NCBI GenBank assembly: GCA_027257055.1
Contig: JAPVLO010000083.1
Coordinates: 6,742,001-6,806,000 of the forward strand
Length of the DNA stretch: 64,000 bases
Direction of reading: 5' to 3'
DNA from: Cephalopachus bancanus
Lineage: Eukaryota; Chordata; Mammalia; Primates; Tarsiidae
Each line of letters begins with the position of its first letter. Position 1 is the first letter of the stretch. Shown here piece after piece: positions 1-12,659 of the stretch. The notes below the pieces were generated by a model. It searched no databases, had not been told where the DNA came from, and was given only the letters and a program-made list of their open reading frames with translations. A program made the position numbers and the translations under genes.

Positions 1-548
1 CCAGTCTCATTCATTTCTCTCTCTGCTCAGTACTTTTTGAACATCTTTCTATAGTCTGGAAAATTTCCACATTATCTCCTCAATGTAGAAGTTAGAACAT
101 TGTACGCCTAGGCTTTTTTTGGGAGCTTGGACACCGCAATTTATATAGATTTTACCAATCATATGCCCTTAAGCAACGTGAAGAAACAAACAATGCAAGA
201 GGACAGTGGAGACATAAATAGCCCAATTCTGGCTACATCAGTGATCATTGCATTAATGATACAAAAATAGCTTGGTGGTTTGTGGCAGCAGCAGCTGCTG
301 AAGATCATGTTCATGGCAGCAGTGTATACGCTACTGGAGCTTCCTGGCCACTGCATTCACAGTGGCAGTAGCAAAGTTAATGGAGGTCTCATGCAAATTA
401 TTCAAAGTGGATTTAGTCATGATTCCAATAAACCTAGCACATTTCTTGAGTGAGCTCAATATTCCAGTAAGGTAACACCCTTTTCTTTTATTACTCTTTC
501 TTTCTACGTTTTCCCCCTCTGACAGTCTTGGGATTACTTGAAATTAAG
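1..548. other. unassigned sequence at window start
   Basis: No gene or repeat family was recognised. A short CAG/CTG-rich patch lies near 285-300. Open frames here are at most 65 codons and look like chance. Confidence 0.4.
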
Positions 549-889
549 GATGCCATACTGATCAATCAGTAGCCATCAACATCAAGGCAAGACATTCCAC
601 CAGCAGAAATATTACAACTCACTGAAGGCTTTTATGATCAAAACATGTTTCAACAAGAAAAGTATTTTTAATTAAAGTATTTTTAAATAACAATAAAGTA
701 TTTTAAACATAAAGTATACATATGTTTAGACACAGTGCTATTGGAGACTTAATAGTCTACAGTACAGTATGCTCTACCTAATTATTACATACACTGGAAA
801 CCCAAAAAATTAGTGTAACTCCCTTTATTGTGCTATTAGTTTTATTGCGTTGGCTTGAAAAGAAACTCAAAATCTTCGAGGTGTACCTG
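549..889 (+). mobile_element. Tigger1-like DNA transposon, 3' end
   Basis: Seen: the stretch from about 549 follows the terminal part of a Tigger1 (pogo-type Tc1/mariner) element. It has a 'gatcaatcagtagccatcaa' block, an AT-rich 'aataaagtatttt' zone, 'cttaatagtctacagta', then 'tttattgcgttggcttg' and the degenerate terminal repeat 'cgaggtgtacctg' ending at 889. It is followed by TA (890-891), the expected target duplication. Known: Tigger elements are cut-and-paste fossils of early primate and mammal evolution. Inferred: only one end survives here. A near-complete relative lies at 40.2-42.9 kb on the opposite strand. No transposase remains. Confidence 0.75.
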
Positions 890-891
890 TA

Positions 892-1288
892 CTTACTTTC
901 TCTCATTTCTTACTCATTACATTTTTCTCTGATTAGAGAAAGAATCAAAGGGGAACAAGAAAACTAGGCAAAAGACATTTTAATAGCAATATCAAAAACA
1001 TTATTTTTGCAACAAAATAACCACTCTCTCCTTCCCCAAATTTGATGTTATACACAAGTAAAATCCTAAAATAAAAATGTAAAAACATTATATTATAATT
1101 CTGTGTGTATTTATTTTTGTCCCTTTGCTTGATTATAAATGCTTACTAGTAAATCTCTGTATTTTAATTGTACTTTTTGTCCCAAAGTACAGATGTCATT
1201 CACTTGGGTAAAGCAGCATTTCAATAATTACTTGTCAGATGGAATATATATTCAACTTTATATTCAAATACATTTGGACTTTATACAT
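892..1288. other. unassigned AT-rich sequence
   Basis: AT-rich unique-looking DNA between the Tigger end and the 7SL pseudogene. Nothing recognised. Confidence 0.4.
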
Positions 1289-1304
1289 GGAAATTTGTGT
1301 TTTT

Positions 1305-1499
1305 GACCTGAGCCAGTTCACCCCTCCTTAGGCAGCCTGGCGGTCCCTTGCTCCCAGGAGGTCACCATATTGATGCCAAACTTAGCACAGACACCCAATT
1401 GGCATAGCACACCGCAGTACAGAACTCCTGGATTCAGCGATCCTCCAGCCTCAGTCTCCCTGGTAGGTGGGACTACAGGCATGAACCACCGTGCCTGAT
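1305..1499 (-). pseudogene. RN7SL pseudogene: 7SL RNA (SRP RNA) retropseudogene, 3'-truncated and tail-less
   Basis: Read on the minus strand, the segment begins with the 7SL 5' Alu domain ('ggcacggtggttcatgcctg', 'gactgaggctggaggatcgc'). It then runs into the S domain, which Alu lacks: 'ggtgtctgtgctaagttt', 'ggcatcaatatggtgacctc', 'ctgcctaaggaggggtgaac'. It therefore comes from 7SL RNA itself and not from Alu. It stops after about 195 of roughly 300 nt, so the 3' Alu-domain half is missing. Imperfect duplications flank it: 'ggaaatttgtgttttt' (1289-1304) and 'ggaaatttttgtttt' (1500-1514). There is no poly(A) beyond what the duplication supplies. The 7SL promoter needs upstream elements that are not carried along, so expression is unlikely. 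Confidence 0.88.
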
Positions 1500-1514
1500 G
1501 GAAATTTTTGTTTT

Positions 1515-2502
1515 CAAATCAGTTTTCTTAACAGTGAATTAAAATATATGTAGATAAATCAGATGTAATAAACTCCCTGACAAATTAATTCAACATTTAA
1601 GTCTCTATAGAATAGTTTATTTTTGACTTATTCATCCAAAGGACGTATCTATAAATAAATATATGAAGGGCATATATGTGAAGGACATATATGTACACAC
1701 ATGGTCATAGTGGGAATCTGTTTTTTCTTCCTTTGTCCATTCTCCCCTTGTGCATCTCACTAATCAATCATCCCTAGCCAAGCTCCATGGTTCTAATAGG
1801 GCATGTCTAGCACCATAATGTCCTGGCCAGAAAAGTAACACTAAGTAATTATAGTATCACATGTACCAAAATCTCTTATAAACTCAGAAAGTATGAATTT
1901 CCATGATTACTTAGGTTATAGTGTTACTATAACTATAAATATAGTATCATATTCGCTCATCAATAAATCTGAGTTTTAAGTAAACATATAAATTGACAGA
2001 AGGGAAACTTTATTATTCGAAAGGCATATTAAAATAGAAAGCCTAATACATTTCCCCAATTTCTGTCCTGTTAGAAACCTGATAGTCAAGTTGATCAATT
2101 TACCAACTTGGCATTCTTCCAATATATTTATTATTCTGGTTTTATTTAGGGTGAGTCAACTTCCATCATTTGCATCTTAAGAAATTAACTTATATTACGC
2201 ATATAACATAACCTGGAAAGAGCTACTACCATTTGTTAAGAATAAGAAAACTCTGAGGAATGAAATAATAGGTGATCTTAAATATTTTTTCCAATGTGCA
2301 TGTATATGTGTATTATAGTTTTTAAAATAAACCTGTGACTACATTTTTATCATGTATTTAAAAGATAGCATGTTAGGGCTTTCTAAGTATGATACATAAA
2401 CTAACCTATTTTTTTGTTCAAGCATTTCATGCTTCTTTAGTGTTAAAAACATACAAAATATAATGTTGAAAAATATCTGAACATACAAAATTTTTAACAT
2501 TC
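1515..2502. other. unassigned AT-rich sequence
   Basis: About 1 kb with no recognised gene or repeat. It contains short 'catatatgtgaagg'-type local duplications near 1662-1700. Confidence 0.35.
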
Positions 2503-2515
2503 TAGAAAGACTATT

Positions 2516-2802
2516 TTTTTTTTTTTTTTTTGAGTTGGAGTCTCACTCTGTCGCCCAGACTGGAGTGCAGTGGCTGCTCCCGGCCACCACACCCTCGACT
2601 TGCTGGGCTCCAGCGATCCTTCCGCCTCAGCCTTCCAAGTAACTGGAACTACAGGCGCGTGCTACCACGCCCGGCTAATTTTTTGATTGTAGAGATGAAG
2701 TCTCGCCTGCCCAGGCGGGTCTCGAACCCGCGGGCTCAGGCAATCCACTCACCTCAGCCTCCCAAAGGTGCAGGATTACAGGCTGAGCCACCGAGCCCGG
2801 CT
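2516..2802 (-). mobile_element. Alu SINE, strepsirrhine type
   Basis: Dimeric Alu read on the minus strand, with its A tail appearing as a T run (about 2514-2531). Perfect 13-bp target duplications 'tagaaagactatt' occur at 2503-2515 and 2803-2815. The left arm keeps the pol III B box (reverse complement of 'ggtctcgaacc'). A 91-codon frame over it is only Alu sequence. Confidence 0.95.
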
Positions 2803-3200
2803 TAGAAAGACTATTCTTATGATAATATGCAGAAACAGATAACAATGTCAAACCCATGTCAAAAATTTTCTCAAATAAAAAAAGTAAATTCAGTACAGAA
2901 CAACCACAAAAATATAACTAGCCTTTTCTTAGTAACTATTCAAATGAAGAGATTTTGGTACATGCGGAATCACGTTCTAGTTAAAGTGATTTTTTGTTTC
3001 TGTACTAGGATTGAATTAATGCAGTAGATACAAATACCGGCTGGGACTCAGAAAGTATGAATTTCCATTCTAATTCTAGCATATATTGGTCATTTTACTC
3101 TGAAAACTTTTTTCAGCTCCTGTGAGTCTAAATTCAATATAAAATGTCTACTAACTATTCAGTCAGTTTCAAAATAATGGACTCTCTATAAGCACTTATT

Positions 3201-3504
3201 TTTTAATTTAATTTAATTTAATTTTGTGGTGGACTCTCACTCCATCGCCCAAGCTGGAGTGCAGTGGCACACTCATGCTCATCCCAGTGTCAACCTTCTG
3301 GGTTCTGGAGATCCTTCTGCCTCAGGCTTCCGAGTAGAGGGATTACAGGCATGTGCTACTATGCTTGGCTAATTTTTGATTTATTGTAGAGATGAGGTCT
3401 TGCCAAGTTGCCCAGGTTGGTCTCAAACTTGTGGCCTCAGGCAATCCACTCTTCCTGGCCTCCCAAAATGTTAGGATTACAGGTTGAGCCACTGAGTCCA
3501 GCCA
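3201..3504 (-). mobile_element. Alu SINE, older copy
   Basis: Minus-strand Alu with a '(aattt)n'-like degenerate tail at 3201-3224. Target duplications are 'taagcacttatt' (3189-3200) and 'taaacacttatt' (3505-3516), with one mismatch. It has more substitutions than the copy at 2516 and its B box is eroded, so it is older. Confidence 0.93.
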
Positions 3505-3516
3505 TAAACACTTATT

Positions 3517-4135
3517 AAAGTATAAATAATTGGCTACAATTATGTATAAAAGATACAACAATCCATATAGTTCCCATAAATTGCTACTTAGAAATTGTTA
3601 GTCATTAGAATAATAGCTTGCAGGGTTATATATTTTTTTTTAAGTTTCAGGTAAAGTTTGAGCAGAAAATCAGAAATCAGGTATTCTTTAAGGTTTTTAA
3701 AATGTACTTATGTTATATAATCTGTAGCACATTCAAAATGAAGTGACTGCATTAAACAACTAGATAGAGTTTATTCTCACTTTGCTTTAAATCTTTTAGT
3801 GACTTTTTAATGCATAGAGATTCAAATACAAACAGTATTGTGATCCTAATACCTTTTTCTTTTTTCCAAAGTTTTCCCCATTACAATCTTTTTTTTCCTA
3901 CCTACCACTTCAGCTATACTGGCGCTTATAACCTAACTTGTATGAAACTTTTTTCTGTACATATATTCTATCTATCTCTTTCCACCTACCATGTCATCAG
4001 AGATTTTCATATTCTAAATTTCGCTTTAAATTTGTCTTGCCAAAAAGGCCTTCCATGAACACATCTACTTACCAGTCATTCTCCGTCATAGTCCTGGACT
4101 GTTTTTTTGAACAATTATTATAAGGATCAATTATT
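3517..4135. other. unassigned AT-rich sequence
   Basis: No recognised repeat or gene. Overlapping open frames of 61-82 codons at 3810-4123 have low-complexity, Phe/Tyr/Ser-rich translations, as expected from AT-rich DNA read by chance. Confidence 0.35.
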
Positions 4136-4139
4136 TTAT

Positions 4140-5780
4140 TATACCTATGTTTTTTTAATTTTGAAATTATTTTAGGATTAAAGAAGTGTTACAAAAATAA
4201 TACAAATTTCTATATGTCCTTTACACAACTTTTACTAATGTTAATAACATATATAACCATCACATAATAATCACTACTAAAATAAACATTGATCCAACAC
4301 TAAAAACTAAAGTGCACACTATACTTGGATTTCACCAGCTTTTCTATGAATGTTTTCTTTCTTTCTTGTATGTAAATCCATGTTTCTACATTGCACTTAG
4401 CGATCATGTCTCCTTAGTTGTCTCTGATATGTAACAGTTCCTCTCTTTCATTGTTTTGTCTTCACTATAAAGTTACCAATATTCCCTTTGTTACTACTAT
4501 TTAAGTCATAACTATATTTTCACTGGATATAGTATTTTGAATACACAGTATAATTTTCTTCCTTTTAGTGCATTAAATGTATCACACATTTGTATTCAGT
4601 CTTGCAAAGTATGTGACAAAATGTCTGTTCTATTTCTTATTTTAGGTTCTCTTTTTGGTTTTTTCTACGTCTTACTTAAATATTTTTATCTCGTTTTTAT
4701 TTCTAGGACTTTGAATATGACATGGTTAGGTGGTTTTATTTGCTTGTTTGTGTTTATTTATCCTGCTTGGTGTTTTTCCGAATTTATTTGATTTGGTGTC
4801 TGTTATCAATTTCAGAATGTTCTTGGATATTTTTTAATAAAATATTTCTTCCATCTTATCTAACTCTTCTCTCTACTGGATTTTGTTATAAGTATGTTAG
4901 ACATTTTGATGTTGTTCAGAAGTTCTCTGTTAGTATAACTACTTATCCCTCTGGGGAAAATCCATGAACTATTGTTCTCGAGACGGGTATGGTCCACTTC
5001 TTGGAGTAACAACCATACTTTACAAGCAGGGTATTGAGCAGGGTAGTAGACTCTTCTTTTTCTTGCCTCTTACCGTACAGAAATTTGGCCCCACTAGCAT
5101 GCTGGAATAAAGTCAGTAGAAGCAACAATATCCTACACCTGCTGCTCCTGGGGTAGACCTTTGCCTCTAAGTCAGTACTGATTGGAAAAAGGAACCTCCT
5201 GCCATATCAACCACAGTCACCTGTAATCTAATTTCAGCCACTTATAATGGAACGGTGGTGGATGAGAAGCTCTGGTGGCCTGCCTTTCTTTTGCTCTTAA
5301 CTGGAATTCAAGGACCACAGACCTTTTATATTCTTACTGAGATTTACTAAATTTCTTGGATAAATGCTTTTTTCACTTGCTCTATATTCTTAGGACAATT
5401 TGCAGAAATTAAAATTGTTAATGTTTTATAAGTTGTGATGGTTTCACTGGGGAAGAGTTTAGCGGAACTTATGCTACAGTTCTAGGAGTTACCTTTATCC
5501 TCTGTTTTATTTTTGTTTTCTATTTAGACTTCAGCTTGGATACATTGTATTGAACTATCTTCAATTTCATTAATTCTTTTCTTGCTTGTGTTGAACATAT
5601 AGAAGAGTCTGTTGGAAGCACTCCTCATCTCTATAATTATGTTTTTCAATCATATATTTATAATACATTGTTTCTCATGGCTTAAATTTCTCTGCTGAAA
5701 TCACCTATCTGATCTTGTTTGTGCTCTACCTTCTTCATTAAAGGCAACTTTATTGTCGATATTGTAAATTCCCTGTGAGT
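4140..5780 (-). mobile_element. old L1M LINE pieces, antisense
   Basis: 4140-4530 resembles the 3' region of an ancient L1M-type LINE in antisense ('taataacatatataaccatc', 'cattgatccaacactaaaaac', 'ttcaccagcttttc', 'ttgcacttagcgatcatgtc'). 4690-4960 and 5540-5780 resemble antisense L1M ORF1-side sequence ('tttatcctgcttggtgtt', 'ctctgctgaaatcaccta', 'tctgatcttg'). Heavily substituted. The middle part, 4970-5440, is less certain. Frames of up to 84 codons here are shadows. Confidence 0.55.
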
Positions 5781-6567
5781 TACTATATTTCTATAATAAT
5801 AGAAATATATTTTCTTTCTTATATTGTAATCTAAGTATTCCTTTGCATGTTGGACATTTAATATTTTTTCGTTATGTATTTTATATGCTTTTTATTTTTA
5901 ATATCGAACATCTAGTGTAAGGCAATACATCTAGGCCTAGTTGTATCAATTTTTTTTCTTCTATTAGACCTTAAGGCAAGAGTTTGAGTTAATCTAGTTC
6001 AGAGTCAGAGTTGAGTTTTGTTTTTATACTTTCCCTCTCTGCACCATTCACTATAGATTCCTCTAATTGATATCTCCTGTTAAGGGTTGTGGGTTCATTT
6101 ATAACTTTTTCCCCCTCAGGCTTTGCCTTCATTTTATGTATTCTGCATTGTGAAAAGCAATTCACATATAGTGGATGATCGTGAGTAATTTGTTAAAAAA
6201 AAAAAAAAAGAATGGGAAAAGGATTTTTTTCATTCAATGTCTTTGAATAAATTCGTTTTAAAACTACAGAAATTTAAGAAATTGCAGTCCATGTGTCCTC
6301 CTCCGCCTCTTCTAACTCTTCATTAGAATACACGTCTCAGATGGTGAATTCATAGGTTCTTTCCCTATTTACAATTATAAACGTAAATGTTTTCTTGGTT
6401 TCCAATAGAATTGGTTTCTTTTCACTTTTTAATTTAAAATTGTTTCAAACTTTGAAAAGTTGTAAAAGGAGTACAAAGATGTCACATGTGATCTCACCCA
6501 ACTTTGCTAATTGTTGCCTTTTCTATCTACTAATATTGAAATATAACTATACCTGTTTATTTTTGTA
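5781..6567. other. unassigned AT-rich sequence with a short palindrome
   Basis: Mostly unrecognised. An 11-bp inverted repeat (5784-5794 with 5799-5809, 'tatatttctat'/'atagaaatata', 4-nt loop) and an A run at 6196-6210 are visible. Confidence 0.35.
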
Positions 6568-7290
6568 CAGGGGACCCCAAAAACCTGGAATTTACTTATA
6601 AAAATTGTGCATTTATTTTTAAATGCTTAAACTTCATGTACTCTTTTGATGCAATACACCTGTCGAGATGCTTTATCCACTGCTCAAAACAGATTTTGAA
6701 CTTGTCAGTTTTAATGTCTTTTAGTGCTTCTGCCGTTTTTTTGTTTCTCCTGTCCCACATCGGCAAAACGTTTCCCTTTGAGGATGTTTTTCATCAGGGG
6801 AATTAAAAAAAAGTCACTTGGGGCAAGAGGGTGATTAAGGAGGGTGGGGAACAGGAGTCATGCCCTTTGTAGTCAAAAACTGCTGAATACTCAGGGCGGT
6901 ATGGATAGGTGTGCTGTCATGGTGGAAGAACCAGTCACCTGTTTGCAACAACTTGGTATGTTTCTTCCAAAAATCATGACACAACTTTCTCAAAACTTTT
7001 AGATAAAACCTTTGGTTGACTGTTGATTCTGAGGAACAGATTCCAAGTGTATTACAAGGGACTCACCCTCCTAAAGATAATTCTGGTTTTTTTGTGTGTG
7101 TGGGGGGGTCCCCACTCATATATCATTTTATAAACTCAGGATTTGTTAAGAATCATGTAGCCTATTTGTTGGACACATCTTTTTGGTCTCTCAGTCTGAA
7201 ATAGTTCCATGGCTTTCTTTTGTCATTCATGAACTCAGCATTTTTTTTTTTTTTTTACCTGACCAGGCCACTAACTTTGTTAACTGTACC
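6568..7290 (-). mobile_element. mariner-type DNA transposon remnant, copy 1, with transposase fossil
   Basis: The left end is a terminal repeat 'caggggaccccaaaaacc' preceded by TA (6566-6567), the Tc1/mariner target. Read on the minus strand, 6600-7200 encodes a broken transposase. Recognisable pieces are a 'GDWFFHHDST' block carrying the second catalytic Asp, 'IHTALSIQQF', 'GMTPVPHPP', and, past a frameshift, 'KGKRFADV' and 'FEQWIKHLDRC'. In the family, an SPDLAP-type motif with the third catalytic Asp follows HPP. Here an extra base shifts the frame at about 6825, so the catalytic triad is destroyed. The N-terminal end fades into unrecognised sequence near 7250-7300. A second copy of the same family lies at 45.6-46.3 kb. 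I cannot name the subfamily with confidence. Confidence 0.8.
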
Positions 7291-9984
7291 TCTGTTGAGG
7301 TTTCTTTGATTTTTTCATATATGTATCATATATTTTTATGACTATGCCATATATATTTATATTATCTATAAAATCATCATATTGTTTTAGAGATATAACA
7401 GGTGAAGCAAATAGTTTAAAAAGCATATATGGGAGAGTGACATCAGTTTCATATACCTACAAACTATTTGTTATCTGTGGAATGCTTACAAATCTGTTGA
7501 AGTCAAACAACTTCATTTAAGTAATAGCTTAACTGGTTCATTTTAGTTTGTTTACATATAACGCCTTTTTCTTCCAAACTTCTGTGCATATCTGGTGAAT
7601 TGGATCAGTTTATTCTTCGAAATTGAAAGAATAAATCATCAAGTCCAACCCTGCAATTTTGTGGAGAAGTTTTCATCTTTGCCTAGATGATATCTATCTC
7701 CTGACAAATGCTTTTCTTAATTATACTAGGTGAAAACTGATTGTTCATATTTGGTAATCATTTAAAAGGAGTTTTTCAACTAAACTTCTCATTTTTGTAA
7801 AAAATTCATCAGTTACACTGTTGGAAGCTTCGAGATCTTTAGGTTTCTTATAACCATGATGCCAATTTCTCAGCTATAATTTAAGATAATGGAACTTTAA
7901 TGATGACTTGGTCACCTATGTTACTCAAGATAATAGACTGGTAGAAAAACATCAATGATTGCATGGCAATGTTTTGGATGGTAACCGCTGTAACAGAGGC
8001 ATGCTGATAGAATAGCAGCTCTCTGCTTCTTCAAGTGTGTATGAGCAGAACCGATTCAGCTTGCTGGGGAAAGATGCTGAACATGAGTTTCACTCAAATA
8101 TAAGATTTCTTGAAAACCAACTTGAGCCACATGTGACCTTACAATTCAAATTGAGAAAAGATTCAATAAAGGCATGATGTATCAACCAATTATTTTTTGC
8201 ATGATCTGTAAGTACTCCTTAATTTTGTGCATTAAAAAAGAGGGTAGAATGGCATTTTTATAATAGAAATCACTTTTGAATTGCATTTTGGTTTTGATTT
8301 TAATGTTTGTGGATAAATGAAATATTCAAAAAACGTTGTACATATTCTAAGGCAATACTTATTTGTCAGAAGCTACTGTTAGATTTTATTTTAAAAAAAT
8401 ATGTTCTGATCCCAACATTATTACTGCACTAAATCTGGAAAATCTACAAGATGTACATGGTTAAGGATGTGTATGGGAAACTAGGTAAGTTTAAAGACAC
8501 TCTTATTTGGTGTGGATCAATTTAGAATCAAGAATCAATGATTTTGGAGATAATTTATTCTCTTTTATATTTCGATGTAAATTGAAAACATACTATTTTA
8601 TCTAAGTTATCCCTTGGAAATAATGTCATGTCTATGCTTTTCTTTCCTTTAGATGCATATATTCTTGGCAAAGAAAGGCATTATTATTGGATTGTCTCCT
8701 ATTCTCAAATCAAAAAGGCATTTAAAAAAATAATTTTATGAAAATGTTTTATATCAATGAATCTAACAATTATTTTATGGTTAGATTTATCTTTCATTGC
8801 CTCTTGCCTCAATGAAATACTGTTATTTTTCTAGGACAGATGCTCAAGGATCTGTTATAGTTCATTATTTCAGTAACATAAAATACAGAAGGACTAATAA
8901 ACGTCCATTTATTTTCTAACATTTGTAGTGTACTCTGTCTTGATATCATAGGTTTTTCCTATAGTATACTTCATTTCCATTTTTCTTCATTTCTCAACTA
9001 CTCAGCTTTCCTCAGCTGTATTTTATACTAAGTTTGAAAGTGTTAGCCCTCTGTTCTATGATCATGAATAAATACACTAATCTGTTTTTAAATGTCAGTT
9101 TTAAAAGCAGGGTAGGAATATGAAGCATTTAACTTATATTGATATAAATATAATGTTCGCTGTTATACTAGACAGCCACTGTAGATGACCAGCTACCACA
9201 AAATTTCAGTGGAATATAAAAGCAAGTATTTATTCCTTGCTTACTAGTCGACATGTTAGCTGGAGTGCAGTGAACAAGAGCAGACACAGGTATGATATCT
9301 CCAGGTCTCAGATTCAAATTTGGTCTGTTCCACATATGTCTTCTTTTGGACAAGGATGTCCAAGGTAGGTTTTTCTTATGAAGGTGGAAGAAGTGTGAAA
9401 AGAAAAGCCTAATCATGCAAGAAGATTTTAAGGTTTTGTCTTAATTATATTTCTAACTTTGAATTGGCAAGCAAAGTGGTTATCAAAAATCCCTTGGCCA
9501 ATTCCAAAGTTAAAGGGTTGTGAAATACACCATGACCTTCTCAAATTCATAGCAAGTGTGTTACTGTCTGATACTATAAGATTGGAGTAAAAAAAAAAAC
9601 AGAGCAATAATTCAATATAACAAAACTGCATATTCAAGTTAAATATGACAATGATATTTCCTGTCTTGCATAAAATATTTTTGTGTGTTTTTTATTTTAT
9701 TTTTGGATTTTTTTGGTCATGAAATTTCTTCAAGTTTTTCTAGTACATAACATATAAAGCTTTTTTTATAGAATTCTCCTTTTTCTTGAATACATCCAAA
9801 CTGAGATTTACCTACTCTCATCGTTCTCATTTTTAGTTTTCCTCCAGCTTTGAACTAAAGCTACTGTTTCAGGAATATTGCTTTTTAGATTTGTAGATTA
9901 AACAAGAGATTTCTTCATCCTGTATCTTTCTATTTATTAGTTTACTGTCTTGACTTTCTGTAGCTCATTCTCAACTTCTTCAGA
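7291..9984. other. unassigned AT-rich sequence
   Basis: Long stretch without a recognisable gene. 9170-9420 has the feel of an old mammalian repeat ('ctaccacaaaatttcagtgg', 'agcaagtatttattcc') that I cannot name. The N-terminal half of the mariner element could also lie in 7300-8000 but is not readable. All open frames are under 90 codons. Confidence 0.3.
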
Positions 9985-10345
9985 AAGAGTATATTAGATG
10001 GATATTTGGTCAAACATTGTGTCTGTGAGGAGTTTTTTTTGGATAAGACTGAGTAAAGCAGATTACCCTCCTTAATGTGGATGAGCCTCACCCCATCAAT
10101 GGAAGGCCTGAATGAAGCAAAAACACTGTCTGTCTGACAGCCTTCAAGATGAGACATTAGTTTTTTCTTGCCTTTGGACTCAAACAGAAACATCATCTCT
10201 TCCTAGATCTTGAGACTGTCAAAATCTCACTCTCAGCTCTCCTGGGCCTCCACCTTACCTATGAAGGTCATGGAATTTCTCAGTCTCCAAACTCACAAAG
10301 CCAATTCCCATAATATATGTGTGTGTATATAGTTATTATATGTGT
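9985..10345 (+). mobile_element. ERVL-type (MLT2-like) LTR remnant
   Basis: Contains a run of motifs from a familiar mammalian LTR: 'gtgtctgtgagg', 'gactgagtaaagcagatta', 'ccctccttaatgtggatgag', 'ggaaggcctgaat', 'tctcctgggcctccacctta', 'ccaattcccataatatatg', ending in a short (tg)n/(ta)n tract. No internal retroviral genes are attached, so this is LTR sequence only. The exact family name is from memory and uncertain. An 84-codon minus-strand frame over it is a shadow. Confidence 0.6.
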
Positions 10346-12659
10346 GTGTTAGAGGTAAAATAAACTTTGTGAGATCTGTTAATGTGGAGTTTTATTTAAC
10401 CTACATTTATATTAGATTGATAGTTTGATAAAATATCAGAGTTTAGATTTTTAAAATTGAAATCTTTATTAAAAATGGATGACTATGATACTAGATGTGA
10501 TTTTTATTCTTTAGGTTTTCTCTATAGTTTGTTTTATTCAAAAATTAATATTATTTTATCTTTGAATTTATGAGATTTCACAATAATTTGCTTCTAAACG
10601 TAGTAATTGGTTGGTATCAAAATCATAGCTTCAGTCACTTATGTGGCAAGTAGCTTGGCTTCCTCCCATTTTTGCTGAAAAAGAAAAACAAAACCAGTCA
10701 AACAAACAATAAAACCCTTGTGTCATATGCATACTGTTCTGGAGGAAGTTTTCTCCTTGTGTCTAGTGTCACATGATTCTGTTATCAATCAGATCAGCAA
10801 TTTGGGGGTTTTGGGGGGTTTTCTTGTTTCTTTGTTTGTTTTGCCTCCTTGTGAAGAATTGCAGTGTTACATTGTTCTAGGTGGGAAGACAGACACATTG
10901 GACATCATTACACATTTTATTCAATTCTATTTATTCTTCCAGAGCACAACATTTCAGAAACTTGAATTTCTTAATAACTTTTACTATTGAGCAGGCTAGA
11001 CATAAAAACATTGCGCAATACAGAACTTTCTTTGACTCAGACAATTTCAAACTCAGGAAAGCAGATTCTATGTGAATAAATGTCAACAAATAGAAGATCA
11101 CAAAGAGCAATCTTGTCATTGAGGTTTTTGCTCCTTTGGTGCTGCCTAAGAAGGACTGGTACTTCATTTCTTATCATCTTGAAGCCTTCACTCAACGATG
11201 TTTGCAATAGTTGATATATTTAGAGCGTTAGATCATATGTAGACATTTTTAAATTTATCATTTTATAATATTAAAATATAATTCAAAGTATGTGACAAGA
11301 ATATGATTTACCTATAAACTTTCCTTCTCAAAGATGCATTATCACACAAAACATAATAAAATGGGTCTAAATGCCATAAACATGAATGAGAAAAAAAGTT
11401 TGGCATTTATAGTATTAATACAGGTAGTTGGAAGATGTTCCATTTTTATTAGAAGAATATAGTAACACAATGGCGACAACCCTAATAAGAAAAAATAAGC
11501 AAAAAGCAATTTGAATCTTATGCTGTAAAATCCTCAGAACTACAAAAACTTAATGCCGAAAAAGGTGTTTTTAAAATATTTTCTTTAAGAGGAAACTGTT
11601 TATTTTAATAAATGGGCAATTGCAGAAGGGGATGAAATATCATAACCTGTGAAAAGTTATCACTTATTATTATGTATAGACTTGTGTAATTGTCTTTATC
11701 ACAGCAAGCAACATGAGTTCTAGCCTCATTCAAGTAAGGGAAAAGGGCAGAGTCAAGTTGAAGGTGAACTACTTAAAGATGAAAGAGAATAAATATAAAC
11801 CTTGTAGTTGTAACCTAAGAGAAAGTGAGAATAACTTCAGTTTGAACTAGCAAGAGATTTAAAAGAGGTCAAAATCATGCAAGACAGATATACAACAAAT
11901 AATAGAAATGTTAAGTTTTTTATTTATTCATGCTAAATGCTATGAAAATTTAAAATAGCAACAGCTTTATGTATGAGTCTATGTAACTGAGTCAGAAAAA
12001 TTTCATAGGAAACATGACATTAGGGTTAATTGATTAACAATTCTATTCATTTTACACTATCTCTTTCTATTTTTTCTAAATATAACACATGCATTTATAA
12101 AACATTTGCTCTTAGCTTTAATTAAAAACAAATTTCTTCTTTATTCTGCAAATATGCAAAAATTTATATATAAAAATTGGTTCTTTGTAAAATAATATAC
12201 TTTAACTTGAGGTTAATTCCTTAGTTTGAACAAAAATTAAAATAAATTTAAATTGGAATTTATTTTTTCTGTTTTAATTATTTTTATAAAATTTTCATTT
12301 GGATTAGCTGGTTGAATCATGTGAATTTATATTATATTTCTCAGAAAGTTAATGCAAATAGTAAAATTTTATTTTAAACCAGGTAAAATATAAAACTATA
12401 AAATCTGAAAGAGTAGATCAATTAATATAAAATTTAACCCAAAGAAATAAGAACTTCCCATGCACATAACCAAAGGCATATATCACAGTTATTATGCATA
12501 AAAATATTGAACTAGAGTTTTTCAAACAAAATAAACTAATTAAACGACAAATAAGAACACAGGATTTGCATCATTTAAAACTGTTCAGTATATTTGTTAA
12601 ATACAAAGGAAAGGCAGTAATAACTTTATTTTACTATGTCAGTTTATTTTATATTATGT
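10346..12659. other. unassigned AT-rich sequence
   Basis: About 2.3 kb of AT-rich DNA. Overlapping 64-90 codon frames at 10.7-11.2 kb lie on both strands and show no family resemblance. I see no gene. Confidence 0.35.
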
